From positions 1-37,544 of IMG/VR virus record IMGVR_UViG_3300042459_000182: DNA of 37,544 nucleotides; one strand, 5' to 3'. Shown piece after piece: positions 9,161-17,438 of the stretch. Source of the stretch: a virus. The notes beneath the pieces were generated by a model. The model saw nothing but the letters and a program-made list of their open reading frames with translations, was not told where the DNA came from and made no database searches. A program made the position numbers and the translations under genes. How positions within the stretch are numbered: position 1 is the stretch's first letter; each line of letters opens with the position of its first letter.

Positions 9161-9739
9161 CTATTCTTTTTGACCTATTGGGCTAATCCAACAGTCCTCT
9201 GTGTACACTTGTGTAAAGTAAGCCAAATTTACATTATCTGAACCACTACTACAACACAAATGCTTTTCGATTGTACCATAAGAAGCCGTATCATCTACGG
9301 AGGTATCAAGAGTAATCCAAGTGATAGCTGAAGGTAAAGTAGATTCGGATTGTAATGAATATTTGAATGCTATTGTATTGCCTACAATATCCATCTCAAA
9401 CCATACCCCTTGGGTTACAGTAACATCGGTATCAAATGAGGTGTAAATAATGCCATCGGTTGTGGCTCTACGATATATCTTTATAAACCCATCACCATCA
9501 ATCATTATACCCACAAAAGGTACATTGTCTTTGGCTTGTTGTCTTAATTGTATTCCTGCTTTAGAACCTGTTGTGTCAGGCACGAAAGTCTTTAAATAAG
9601 CCCTTAATTTAAAGTCGGTAAGAGTTTCACTCCACCCATAAATATATCCTTCATCCTTGGTACTATAAAAGTCTCCTGAGCCGTATATCTCTATTGATGT
9701 TCTACTCTTGTAGTAAAAGTATCCTATTTCTCTTGCCAT
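9161..9739 (-). CDS. beta-sandwich (lectin-like) tail-associated protein
   Basis: A 192-residue soluble protein rich in beta-strand-forming residues. The pattern of a strand-rich N terminus, KAGIQLRQQ, GIMIDGDGFIKIYRR, then WFEMDIVGN and AFKYS resembles concanavalin/laminin-G-like carbohydrate-binding sandwiches (DUF1349-type). It lies between the tail hub and the tail fibre and probably forms part of the tail tip, perhaps binding host glycans (inference). No catalytic residues are recognised. The gap to the hub gene is filled by the hub's frameshift extension. Confidence 0.7.
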   Translation of the reverse strand: MAREIGYFYYKSRTSIEIYGSGDFYSTKDEGYIYGWSETLTDFKLRAYLKTFVPDTTGSKAGIQLRQQAKDNVPFVGIMIDGDGFIKIYRRATTDGIIYTSFDTDVTVTQGVWFEMDIVGNTIAFKYSLQSESTLPSAITWITLDTSVDDTASYGTIEKHLCCSSGSDNVNLAYFTQVYTEDCWISPIGQKE

Positions 9740-9744
9740 TGTGA

Positions 9745-9842
9745 TTAAGGTATAAAGTCATCCATAAAGAATGCAACAAATTTATCAAATAGAGTACCCG
9801 AACCACCAGCTTGACCAAGGTCAGTACCTACCCCATTACGAT
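9745..9842 (-). CDS. -1 frame C-terminal extension of the tail hub protein
   Basis: The hub gene has a run of ten A's (minus strand, 9851-9842) read as AAA AAA AAA ATC, and its own frame stops at 9828. One base back (-1), the frame stays open for about 32 codons, reading NRNGVGTDLGQAGG, then SGTLFDKFVAFFMDDFIP, and stopping at 9745. The peptide looks like real coding sequence and fills an otherwise unexplained gap in a tightly packed operon. It could arise by ribosomal frameshifting or transcriptional slippage, or the A-run length in this sequence may be an error. Confidence 0.5.
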
Positions 9843-11840
9843 TTTTTTTTTAGAGGAACTTAGATTTTGATAAACTATGTTCCCGTTTGTGTCGAAGATG
9901 GTCGAATTTACCGACCCATCTATCTCATTGGGGGTAAGTTCCATAAAGATGACTTCTGCGGTACATTCCCTTTCATTCAACTTCATTGACAAAGGAAAGA
10001 ACTTTTTATCCGCTAAAGCACCTTGAACAGGGAATTGGTAAATAGCACCAAACCTTAAATTAGTTCCAATGATAGTTCCTGTAAAAATATTACGATAATC
10101 AGAATATTGATTAAGTATATTTCTTGCAGATAACTCTTGTATCTTATACCCAAAGTCTTCTGCTCTTTCTGACCAAACACTTGTCTTAGTAAAGTCATTT
10201 AAGATAATATTTGAGTCATCTAAGATTACACCAATACCATCTTGTTGAGTAGTTTTATCACCATTGTAAATGGTAACTGTCTCAGGAATAATAGAAGTGT
10301 TTTTTACGTTTGTAACCGTAGTTAATTCATTAGCATAAATCTTACCTGAGTTAACATAAAACCCATGATAAGCAGTTTGGAAAGGTTGTACACTTCCAGG
10401 CACACCCATTTGTATGTAACTTAAATTACAATACAATCTAATCTTTAAATCTCCATAGTAAGGAGTTGAAACTTCTTCAACACTAAATGTTCCCGAAGCA
10501 CCATAACCTCCATTAAACACTCTTGTTGTTTGCCAAGTATTATTAGCTGAATTGTAATAGTTGCTACCAACTAATATCTCAAGAAGAATATTTTTAGTAA
10601 TACTTGAAATACTTAAAGAGAATTGCTCTCCAATTGCAATAGTCCCTGCATTAAACTCTAAGTATCTTGATTGTGCTTCTGTGCTTGTTGTAGCAGTCAT
10701 AAACAACCCATAATCATTTAATCTTGGGTCAAAATAACTTATTGTGATAGGTGAGTTATATTTAAAATAAGTCAAGTAGCTTGGGTCGTTTGCTCCTGCT
10801 CTTGCTATTGACATATCAAACTTTTCGTAGATATCTACACCATTAATTACCGCATAAGGAGTTTCTGAAATGTTAGAAGTAATTGTGTAAATTCTTACAT
10901 TGTCATTATTCCAAATAGTAAAACTATTATCTAAGTTGGTAAAGTTGCTAAAGAACTTATAATCTACGGTAGATTGCTTATAAAACCTTCTAATTTTTCT
11001 TTTAGGTTCTGCAATAATTAAAAAGTCAGTTCCATGATTAAGAACAGGTATTGTTTGTGCAGTACCTGCGGTATTATCTGCATTGTAATTTTCAGTCGTA
11101 TTCTGATTAAATGCTAAGTCTTTTAATTTAATAAACCACCATTGACCCTTGTCTTGGTAGACAATAGCATTAAACAAGTAAGCTAATCCTTTTAGAATAT
11201 CAATAGTAGCCGTAGTGCTACCACTTTTGTCTCTATAAGCATTTAAATAAACGTAGGCTTGTGATAGTCCACTTAAAGACTTATTCATTGCTACATCCCA
11301 AACTTTAGCTAATATGTTAAACTTGTAACCAAATCCAATACCATTAAATATAGAATACAAAGTATCCTTAATTGATTTCTTACCAAATGATTTTAAGCCA
11401 TCACTATCTTTAAATGTAATAGCACTTAGACTACCTAAAGCATCAATAGTTTTAAATTCAATAGCAGGATAATGCAAGAATATATCTTCCTCACATAACT
11501 CAAGAGAAACAAATCCAGTCCAAAATATTTGGCCTCCACGATAATATTCTAATACATATTCAGTTTCATCCTCAGAAACTAAAGAGTCCATTCCGATAAC
11601 ACCACCCAATACTTTAAATGACAATACACTACCACGAATAGGATAAAAAATATCATCATTACTTGTTGGGTAATCAATAATAACAGGAGTTACTTGTCCA
11701 TGAGGTATCGTAGTTATACCACCCGAATATCCTTTTTTAAGAATTGTTACTTTGCATTTAACAACCAATTCTGCTAAGTTTGAAAATGGCTTACATGAGC
11801 CATCAAATTCAAACTGATATCTTGTTCCGTATCCTACCAT
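9828..11840 (-). CDS. tail hub / distal tail protein, Bacteroidota phage type
   Basis: A 670-residue protein following the tape measure gene, where the distal tail and hub proteins lie in siphoviruses. The N terminus has the pattern YRFEFDG-like, then IPIRGSVLSFKVLGG, DETEYVLEYYRGGQIFWTGFV and AIEFKTIDALGSLS, which I associate with baseplate-hub proteins of Bacteroidota phages and prophages. No peptidase or lysozyme domain is visible. Its ATG overlaps the tape measure stop. The gene ends in the A10 run described separately, and slippage there would replace the last four residues with a longer tail. Confidence 0.75.
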   Translation of the reverse strand: MVGYGTRYQFEFDGSCKPFSNLAELVVKCKVTILKKGYSGGITTIPHGQVTPVIIDYPTSNDDIFYPIRGSVLSFKVLGGVIGMDSLVSEDETEYVLEYYRGGQIFWTGFVSLELCEEDIFLHYPAIEFKTIDALGSLSAITFKDSDGLKSFGKKSIKDTLYSIFNGIGFGYKFNILAKVWDVAMNKSLSGLSQAYVYLNAYRDKSGSTTATIDILKGLAYLFNAIVYQDKGQWWFIKLKDLAFNQNTTENYNADNTAGTAQTIPVLNHGTDFLIIAEPKRKIRRFYKQSTVDYKFFSNFTNLDNSFTIWNNDNVRIYTITSNISETPYAVINGVDIYEKFDMSIARAGANDPSYLTYFKYNSPITISYFDPRLNDYGLFMTATTSTEAQSRYLEFNAGTIAIGEQFSLSISSITKNILLEILVGSNYYNSANNTWQTTRVFNGGYGASGTFSVEEVSTPYYGDLKIRLYCNLSYIQMGVPGSVQPFQTAYHGFYVNSGKIYANELTTVTNVKNTSIIPETVTIYNGDKTTQQDGIGVILDDSNIILNDFTKTSVWSERAEDFGYKIQELSARNILNQYSDYRNIFTGTIIGTNLRFGAIYQFPVQGALADKKFFPLSMKLNERECTAEVIFMELTPNEIDGSVNSTIFDTNGNIVYQNLSSSKKKIVMG

Positions 11841-14209
11841 TATCTACCTGTGACTCTTAATACTGTTTCTAATGATTTATTAATTTGATAACCTGTTTGA
11901 GTTGAAGTGATTGAGCCTGTAAGGTCAATAGCTAATCTAACAACTTGTCCACCATAAGTTTGACTTCCGCTTTGGTAAGTAGAACCACTTTTGATAGCAG
12001 ATGAAGTAGCAGATGACATTCCCGAAGCAGATGCACTTGAAGCACCTTTTGCTTGGATAGCTTGTGAAGTTTTCTTTCCTACATTTTGCATTGCAGTACC
12101 AATTGCAACTGCCGCCATACCAATACCAATCAATGCACCACCACCTAATCCTTTAAAGGCATTTTCTATAATCAACTTAACAATACCTGCTTTAATTGCC
12201 GCCTCTCCAACTTGCACTAAGAATCCACCAATAGCATCTAAGAACATTGCACCTAAAGATGCGAAGGCATCTCCGATACTTAAATCTCCTGATATTACAC
12301 TACCAACAATTTGTGAGAATCCAACTGCTAATTGTGTTGCAACTTGAACTTGTGCAGCATAAACCTCAGCACCAAATCGTTTAAGATTATCTGCTTGACT
12401 TGTAATTCTTGCCTCATCAAATCCAAAATCAATATTTGTAGCATCTATGCCCGCAACAAAGTCTTTTGCATCTACTTTATTTTCAGCAATAGATTTATCC
12501 ATTGGAGACATTATCCTTTTAACTGACTCAACTTGAGAGTCAACCATTTTGGCTAATGACTTTTTTAAACCTTCTATTGATGAATTTTTATTAATTATAC
12601 CTTGAAGTTTGCTTAGTTCAACAATAGCAATTTGTTGCCTCATTTTATACTGAGCCTCCTCAACTTTTGCAGTATTTATGCCAAACTCTCTTAACTTATC
12701 TAATTCCGCTTTTGCATAACCATCAAAAATATCAAGTTTAGTTTCAAGACCTGTACGCATTTGTTTATGGATATTTGTATATCCAATACGACCTTGCTCT
12801 AATAATTCTTCATATTTCTTTCTTTCGGCTTTGGTCATTTCTTCACCATCACCTTTAGTTTGATTATTAAATTTTACCTCTGCCCTACCACTATTTTTCT
12901 CTAAAATATCTAAAGTTTCCTTTAGCTTAATAATTTCTTTTGTTGTTGCATCAATATTACCACGATTAACAAATATGTTAACTTGATTCTTTTTTTCTAA
13001 TTCAGAAATTTTTAATTTAATATTTTCGATACTTTCAGCAACAGTATCGGGAATTTTCATCCTATTGGCGGTTTTTTCTATCTCATCCCCCAATTTATTC
13101 ATCTTGTCTGCGGCCAAAATTGCAGCACCCCCAAGAACTCCAATTAAAGCAATAACTACACCAATACCAGTAGATGCTTCTAATAATAAAATTGCTCTCC
13201 TAAGTAATGTAAATGTTTCTACTAATTTTACAATGGCAGAAATTGTACCTCCAATAATTAATGTTGCTGGCCCTAATATTGCTAAAAAAGCACCAAATCT
13301 AACTATTGATTCTTTTGTTTGAGGACTTAAGGCTAAAAACTTATTTTTTAAAGTTTCTACTGCCGCAGCCATGTAAGTAAAAAAATCCCTTACACCACTT
13401 GCATTTGCTAAACTTTGGCCAATTTCTGCAAAAGCAAAAGTTACACTTTCTGCTAATTTGTTAAATTGTCCTTGTAATGTTTGAGATTGCTTATCAAGCA
13501 TTCCGTAAAATCTACCTCCCTCACTTGTAGCATACTTCATTGCATCTGCAACTTCTTGTACACTAACTTGCCCATCCTGCATTCTCTTTGTTAGAGAAGC
13601 CATTGACTCACCTGTTTTGTCAGAAATTGCTTGTAATGGGTTAAAGCCTGCGTTAATCATTTGCCGAGTTTCTTGACCCATTAAACGACCCGCAGCATTA
13701 ACTTGTCCAAATGCTAAAGCTAAACGAGAAAACTTATCTGAATTACCACCTGATATATCACCTAATCGTTGAGTTATCGGTATAACTTGTTGAGCAGTTA
13801 ATCCGTAACCTAATAATGTTTGAGCACCTTTTGTAATGTCTTGGAACTGCATAGGTGACTTTAAAGCCATATCCTTTAATTGACCAAGCATATTCTTGGC
13901 AACTTCCGCAGAACCAGTAAATACTTCAAATGATACTGCTATTTGCTCGAAACTTGCAGCATTAGTAAATAATTGTTTGCCCAATAAAACTAATGGGGCA
14001 GTTAATCCAACAGTTAAAGAAGAACCAAACGAAGATAATTTAGACCCTAATTTGTCTAAAGAACTACTTAGGGATTGTATTTTAGTTGCATTAGAACCTG
14101 CAACATTACCAAGTCCCGCAACTGCTTGTGCTGCTTGAAGACAAGCTGCTTGTAACTTGGAGGCATCCCCTGTAAATTCTACACTATGTATTACCGTATT
14201 GTTTGCCAT
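11840..14209 (-). CDS. tape measure protein
   Basis: A 789-residue protein that sets tail length and is threaded through the tail tube. The N-terminal domain of the tape-measure family is clear: LKDMALKSPMQFQDITKGAQTLL-type sequence, GRLMGQETRQMINAGFNPLQ, and MDGQVSVQEVADAM-like residues at about 110-240. Hydrophobic segments appear at about 305-325, 335-365 and 690-710. Residues 380-600 are helical and charged. The C terminus is rich in A, S and G. It sits directly behind the frameshifted chaperone pair, as expected in siphoviruses. At 789 residues it predicts a tail of roughly 110-120 nm on the usual 1.5 A per residue rule (inference). Confidence 0.93.
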   Translation of the reverse strand: MANNTVIHSVEFTGDASKLQAACLQAAQAVAGLGNVAGSNATKIQSLSSSLDKLGSKLSSFGSSLTVGLTAPLVLLGKQLFTNAASFEQIAVSFEVFTGSAEVAKNMLGQLKDMALKSPMQFQDITKGAQTLLGYGLTAQQVIPITQRLGDISGGNSDKFSRLALAFGQVNAAGRLMGQETRQMINAGFNPLQAISDKTGESMASLTKRMQDGQVSVQEVADAMKYATSEGGRFYGMLDKQSQTLQGQFNKLAESVTFAFAEIGQSLANASGVRDFFTYMAAAVETLKNKFLALSPQTKESIVRFGAFLAILGPATLIIGGTISAIVKLVETFTLLRRAILLLEASTGIGVVIALIGVLGGAAILAADKMNKLGDEIEKTANRMKIPDTVAESIENIKLKISELEKKNQVNIFVNRGNIDATTKEIIKLKETLDILEKNSGRAEVKFNNQTKGDGEEMTKAERKKYEELLEQGRIGYTNIHKQMRTGLETKLDIFDGYAKAELDKLREFGINTAKVEEAQYKMRQQIAIVELSKLQGIINKNSSIEGLKKSLAKMVDSQVESVKRIMSPMDKSIAENKVDAKDFVAGIDATNIDFGFDEARITSQADNLKRFGAEVYAAQVQVATQLAVGFSQIVGSVISGDLSIGDAFASLGAMFLDAIGGFLVQVGEAAIKAGIVKLIIENAFKGLGGGALIGIGMAAVAIGTAMQNVGKKTSQAIQAKGASSASASGMSSATSSAIKSGSTYQSGSQTYGGQVVRLAIDLTGSITSTQTGYQINKSLETVLRVTGR

Positions 14210-14523
14210 TACTCTATTGAATTAATCCATTTTTTTACTATATCATCCGAAAGATACTCTTTTTCTTTTATTTTATTATTATGCTTTCCAATGTCATCAA
14301 TCCATAATGGCAGGATGTCTTTTGGTTGCTTAACTTCTTTGCCACCCATTGCTGCTAATGAAGCCCACATTTGGTGTCTAATCATATTGAATTGAAGTGC
14401 GTTTCTATATTCAAAACCATATTCATAATCAAGAAATTGACCAAAAGTCATTTTTCTCCACTCCCAAGGTTTAAGTCCAGTTCGATTGATTCTACTAATT
14501 ACTGAACTCCAACTTACTACCTC
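14209..14523 (-). CDS. tail assembly chaperone, T-like part reached by -1 frameshift
   Basis: This frame has an internal ATG at 14451, giving 80 residues beginning MTFGQFLDYEYG. Read upstream in the same frame it is open through SRINRTGLKPWEWRKMTFG up to the slippery site at 14523-14529. It therefore continues the upstream chaperone gene in the -1 frame with no stop between, as in lambda G/GT. The fused product would be about 227 residues. Such fusions recruit tail tube subunits onto the tape measure protein. Its stop overlaps the tape measure start by one base. Independent initiation at 14451 cannot be excluded. Confidence 0.8.
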   Translation of the reverse strand, partial: EVVSWSSVISRINRTGLKPWEWRKMTFGQFLDYEYGFEYRNALQFNMIRHQMWASLAAMGGKEVKQPKDILPLWIDDIGKHNNKIKEKEYLSDDIVKKWINSIE

Positions 14524-14891
14524 TTTTTTTTTACAGTTGCGGAGGCGGGAACTTCTAAGTCACTTGGCATTAAATCAGAATTAATCCAATCAATAACTTT
14601 AACAACAGTTGTTTGAACTAACCACTTAGTAGCAACCATTCTTGCACCTTTTTGCTTTTCAATTAAGTTCTCAGCTATCTCATCCTCACCATTGCAAAAC
14701 AAATAATAGATGTGGCCACTAAGCATCATATCTCTTGTGATATTAATTAACTTGTTGTGGTCATTCTCAAACTCTTTCATGTTAATTAGGTCATTAAAGT
14801 CACCACCTAATTCCTTTACATAAACATCGTTTATGCAACCAAGTGAAAAGTCAAAGTTAATTTTCTTTCCTTCAAATGTTATTGTTCTCAT
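14517..14891 (-). CDS. tail assembly chaperone, G-like part
   Basis: I choose the ATG at 14891 because it follows a long A/C-rich leader (AAACACAAACACAAAAACA). A longer frame to 14945 would begin inside the terminator hairpin. The product is 124 residues, starts MRTITFEGKKINFDF, and is mostly helical after residue 50, like other small tail chaperones. It follows the tail tube gene and ends in GTAAAAAAAAAGAGG just before its stop. This contains the heptamer A AAA AAG used in dnaX frameshifting and sends some ribosomes into the next frame. Confidence 0.75.
   Translation of the reverse strand: MRTITFEGKKINFDFSLGCINDVYVKELGGDFNDLINMKEFENDHNKLINITRDMMLSGHIYYLFCNGEDEIAENLIEKQKGARMVATKWLVQTTVVKVIDWINSDLMPSDLEVPASATVKKKR
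14523..14529 (-). promoter_or_regulatory. -1 ribosomal frameshift slippery site A AAA AAG
   Basis: On the minus strand the codons AAA AAG, preceded by A, sit two codons before the stop of the G-like chaperone. Nine consecutive A's are present. The -1 frame beyond it is open for 21 codons before joining the downstream ATG frame. Confidence 0.8.
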
Positions 14892-14915
14892 TGTTTTTGT
14901 GTTTGTGTTTAAAGC

Positions 14916-14942
14916 AAAAAGGGCAGGAATAAATTCCCACCC
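14916..14942 (-). terminator. terminator / attenuator behind the tail tube gene
   Basis: On the minus strand GGGTGGGAA and TTCCTGCCC form a 9-bp stem (two G-U pairs) with a TTTA loop, followed by TTTTT. It lies between the tail tube stop and the chaperone start and probably reduces transcription into downstream genes. Confidence 0.7.
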
Positions 14943-14967
14943 CAAATGTAATTAAAAATTACGATTA

Positions 14968-15402
14968 TTATACACTCGGTACAACACCCTTAGATAATTG
15001 ACCTGTTCCAACTAATTTGATGTCACAAGTAGCAATTGTTTGGTCTGCTGACTTAACAGGCTCAGACTCAATGTATGCTTGTCCGTACAAAGTAGTATCA
15101 GTTGCAGTAGCAGTTTTAAATGTAACGTGCAATTCAGTTTGACCCAACCAAGCATCTAATAAAGCCTCATAAGTATATGAAGTTGTAGGGTCTGCGTAGT
15201 CTAATTGTACAGTTGCAGATAATCCCCATGACTTTCTTCCTGGAATTTGTGTCTTCCAAGCACCACTATCTTTGCTTGAAGTTTCAATCATTGTAGTTGA
15301 AAGTTCAATGTCGCAAGAAGTTTCGTTTGTTAATAATTTACCGCCTGCACCCGCAGAACCACCGATATAGATTCTTAAATCTGTTCCTTTTACTAATGCC
15401 AT
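14968..15402 (-). CDS. major tail (tube) protein
   Basis: A 144-residue beta-rich protein matching the siphovirus tail tube family: the N-terminal KGTDLRIYIGG, the segment ETSSKDSGAWKTQIPGRKSW, and a C-terminal strand pair ending near VGTGQLSKG. It polymerises into the hexameric tail tube. It lies between the tail terminator gene and the chaperone pair, the standard position. A hairpin terminator directly behind it fits a gene needed in many copies. Confidence 0.9.
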   Translation of the reverse strand: MALVKGTDLRIYIGGSAGAGGKLLTNETSCDIELSTTMIETSSKDSGAWKTQIPGRKSWGLSATVQLDYADPTTSYTYEALLDAWLGQTELHVTFKTATATDTTLYGQAYIESEPVKSADQTIATCDIKLVGTGQLSKGVVPSV

Positions 15403-15409
15403 TTTATTT

Positions 15410-15853
15410 TTAATTTAATTGATTTAATAATTGACTAAATATTATGCTTTCTTCAACTTGCCATCCTGTTGGCAATTGTAATATTAATGAATTTGTTTGA
15501 TATTCACAATTGATGACTTGCCAAGTCGTAAGGTATTGACTAAAGCCGTAAGTATTGTTTGATGTAATAATTCTACCAATGATTATGTTAGCAATATCAT
15601 TAACCTCTTTTTTACCTCCTTCATCGGATGTATAAGTTTGGATAATGCTTACCTCTATATTTGCATCTCTTAAAAAAGTATCTTTTGACCTTTCGCCTCT
15701 TGACATTTGGTTTCCTAAAACAATAACAGGATATAATGCACCCGAAGGGACAATCTCATCATAAACACCAACTGCTTGACCATTATAAGTAATGCCACTT
15801 AATGTTTGAAAATAAGCCTTTCTTAAATCGTAATCACAATTCCTATTTATCAT
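15410..15853 (-). CDS. tail terminator / tail completion protein
   Basis: A 147-residue protein between the HK97 gp10-like gene and the tail tube gene, where siphoviruses encode the tail terminator (lambda gpU-like, DUF3168-type). Features consistent with this are the region DEIVPSGALYPVIVLGNQ, the strand VSIIQTYTSDEGGKKEV and the helix NDIANIIIGRIIT. The ring it forms would cap the tube and join it to the head. The assignment rests mainly on position and this strand-helix pattern. Confidence 0.78.
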   Translation of the reverse strand: MINRNCDYDLRKAYFQTLSGITYNGQAVGVYDEIVPSGALYPVIVLGNQMSRGERSKDTFLRDANIEVSIIQTYTSDEGGKKEVNDIANIIIGRIITSNNTYGFSQYLTTWQVINCEYQTNSLILQLPTGWQVEESIIFSQLLNQLN

Positions 15854-16290
15854 TTTATTAGATTTTTAACCGCAGTAATATTCTTTTTATCAATTGCCCT
15901 TCTACTAAGTATAAAAGCATTTAGTAAATACTTCTTTTGTCGAGTATAGTTCTCAGGGAAATCAGTAGTTTTAAAGTCTTTTGCATAACCACTAAACTCA
16001 GAATAATCTCCTGCAATTCTTAGTCCCATACCAGTACCAAATTCTTTGTACGCAGCATAATATTCTTTAAATCCAATAAAATACTGAACCTTAGCACCAT
16101 TTTGAATGCCATTCTTAAAGAATGAATTTTTCAATCTACCAGTATCAACAGGTACATCTCTTAATGCTCTTTTTTGAATATTATCAGCTTCAACATCAAG
16201 AATATTAATAAGTCCATCAACTCCTTTCTCAGAAGCCCTTTGGAACTTATTTGACAATACTTTAAGACCTTCAAACTTAAACTTAATCAC
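15850..16290 (-). CDS. HK97 gp10-like tail completion / head-tail joining protein
   Basis: A 146-residue protein with the family hallmark PVDTGRLKNSF (about residues 46-56) and YYAAYKEFGTG (about 74-84). An N-terminal helix precedes them. Members of this family act at the head-tail interface. It overlaps the upstream connector by eight bases and the downstream tail terminator by four, which fits translational coupling. Confidence 0.88.
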   Translation of the reverse strand: MIKFKFEGLKVLSNKFQRASEKGVDGLINILDVEADNIQKRALRDVPVDTGRLKNSFFKNGIQNGAKVQYFIGFKEYYAAYKEFGTGMGLRIAGDYSEFSGYAKDFKTTDFPENYTRQKKYLLNAFILSRRAIDKKNITAVKNLIK

Positions 16291-16633
16291 GTCTTCTTGC
16301 AGCTTTAAAAGTTAAATATTGCTTAGTGAAGTCTGCATCCATAATATTGGATATAGCATACTCAATACCATTTACTTCGAGAATGTCGGTTGTTTTAGGT
16401 ATAAACTCATTGCGGTATCTCATCTTTCCTTCAAAGGATTGATTTGTAGCAAAATTGCCACTCTCAATGTTTCTAATACCTCCGTAGTTACCATAAAACG
16501 AACTTGTTTCTGCGAAGTAAATACTTGTTGTATAACTTGAATAAGTTACACCATTCAAACCTCCTGCACCATCAGATGTTGCACTAAGTTTGCGTTTAAA
16601 TGTTCCCTTAATTCTATTTAACTTATTATACAT
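16283..16633 (-). CDS. head closure / head-tail adaptor protein (SPP1 gp16 / HK97 gp7-like)
   Basis: A 116-residue all-beta protein. The pattern of an N-terminal FKRKLSATSDGAGG, a central strand region and a C-terminal TDILEVNGIEYAISNI, then YLTFKAARRR matches the phage head-tail adaptor family that closes the portal channel after packaging. It overlaps both neighbours by eight bases, in the connector cluster. Confidence 0.87.
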   Translation of the reverse strand: MYNKLNRIKGTFKRKLSATSDGAGGLNGVTYSSYTTSIYFAETSSFYGNYGGIRNIESGNFATNQSFEGKMRYRNEFIPKTTDILEVNGIEYAISNIMDADFTKQYLTFKAARRRD

Positions 16634-17159
16634 ACATTGGTCGATAATGTCTGATTCTATCTTTTACCTCTTTAAGTGCTAACCGCTTGTCGGTAACTGT
16701 GTCATCAAAGTCAACTGCTACAATATCCAAAATTGCATTCTTTATGTCAGCAGGTAAGGAAGTAAATCCAGCAGTATATGTGATAACAATGCCTGATGCC
16801 GAATAAGCACTAATCTTAGTATTATCAAAACTTTTTGTATAATCCGTGAAAGCGACTAAATCAGAATCAGTTACCGAAATGATGGATTGAATAGGAGAAA
16901 AAGCTAATTCAATTGTACCATTAATCTCTATATAAGATTGGCGAACTGTCTTAGTTTTTAAAGCCTTTTGTATAAACAACTCAACCTCTCTAAACGCACT
17001 TTTAAGTAACTCAGTAATCTTAGCATCACTATCACTAAAATCTACGTTAATATGAGCCTTAACTTCGGATAATGGAATTATCGAAGTCACCGCAATACTA
17101 TCTGTTACCACAGTTAAATCCATTCCTTGGGTTCTAACTGATTCTAATTCATAAGTCAT
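16626..17159 (-). CDS. head-tail connector protein (HK97 gp6-like)
   Basis: A 177-residue protein. Residues 27-70 carry the typical start of gp6-like connectors, IIPLSEVKAHINVDFSDSD, followed by an alpha-helical region with a glutamate-rich AFREVELFIQKAL. The C-terminal part KNAILDIVAVDFDD is also characteristic. It forms the ring below the portal. It sits in the canonical order, capsid - small protein - gp6-like - adaptor. Confidence 0.88.
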   Translation of the reverse strand: MTYELESVRTQGMDLTVVTDSIAVTSIIPLSEVKAHINVDFSDSDAKITELLKSAFREVELFIQKALKTKTVRQSYIEINGTIELAFSPIQSIISVTDSDLVAFTDYTKSFDNTKISAYSASGIVITYTAGFTSLPADIKNAILDIVAVDFDDTVTDKRLALKEVKDRIRHYRPMYV

Positions 17160-17356
17160 TATTTCTTCTTATAAGTTGGTTTAACCGCTTTATTTTCCTC
17201 AGGTTGAACTACTTCATCATCTGCAATGATTTGAACGAAATTACGAGAGTTTAAGAGGTCACCTCTTTCTTTCTCACACTTCCATTCTTCACCTGGATTT
17301 CTCATGACATTTTCAACAATATCATGAAACAATGTAATACATTTTACCGTTACCAT
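17159..17356 (-). CDS. small hypothetical protein after the capsid gene
   Basis: A 65-residue acidic/basic mixed protein beginning MVTVKCITLFHDIVENVMR. The pattern of a beta strand followed by a HDIVEN..R.PGEEW..EKERGDLL segment is common in small unknown proteins encoded just behind phage capsid genes. It has no membrane helix and ends in a lysine-rich tail. It is the first gene after the capsid terminator, and its function is unknown. Confidence 0.7.
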   Translation of the reverse strand: MVTVKCITLFHDIVENVMRNPGEEWKCEKERGDLLNSRNFVQIIADDEVVQPEENKAVKPTYKKK

Positions 17357-17377
17357 CGTGTTTTAGTTTAGATTTTT

Positions 17378-17413
17378 AAAAAATAAGCCTACTGTTCTCA
17401 TGGGAAGTAGGCT
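17378..17413 (-). terminator. terminator / attenuator behind the major capsid gene
   Basis: On the minus strand AGCCTACT and AGTAGGCT form a perfect 8-bp stem with a 12-nt loop, followed by TATTTTTT. It lies 26 bases after the capsid stop. Partial read-through would be needed to express the tail genes, since no promoter match is seen between it and the next gene. Confidence 0.8.
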
Positions 17414-17438
17414 CATTATACAATACATTAAATTATAA

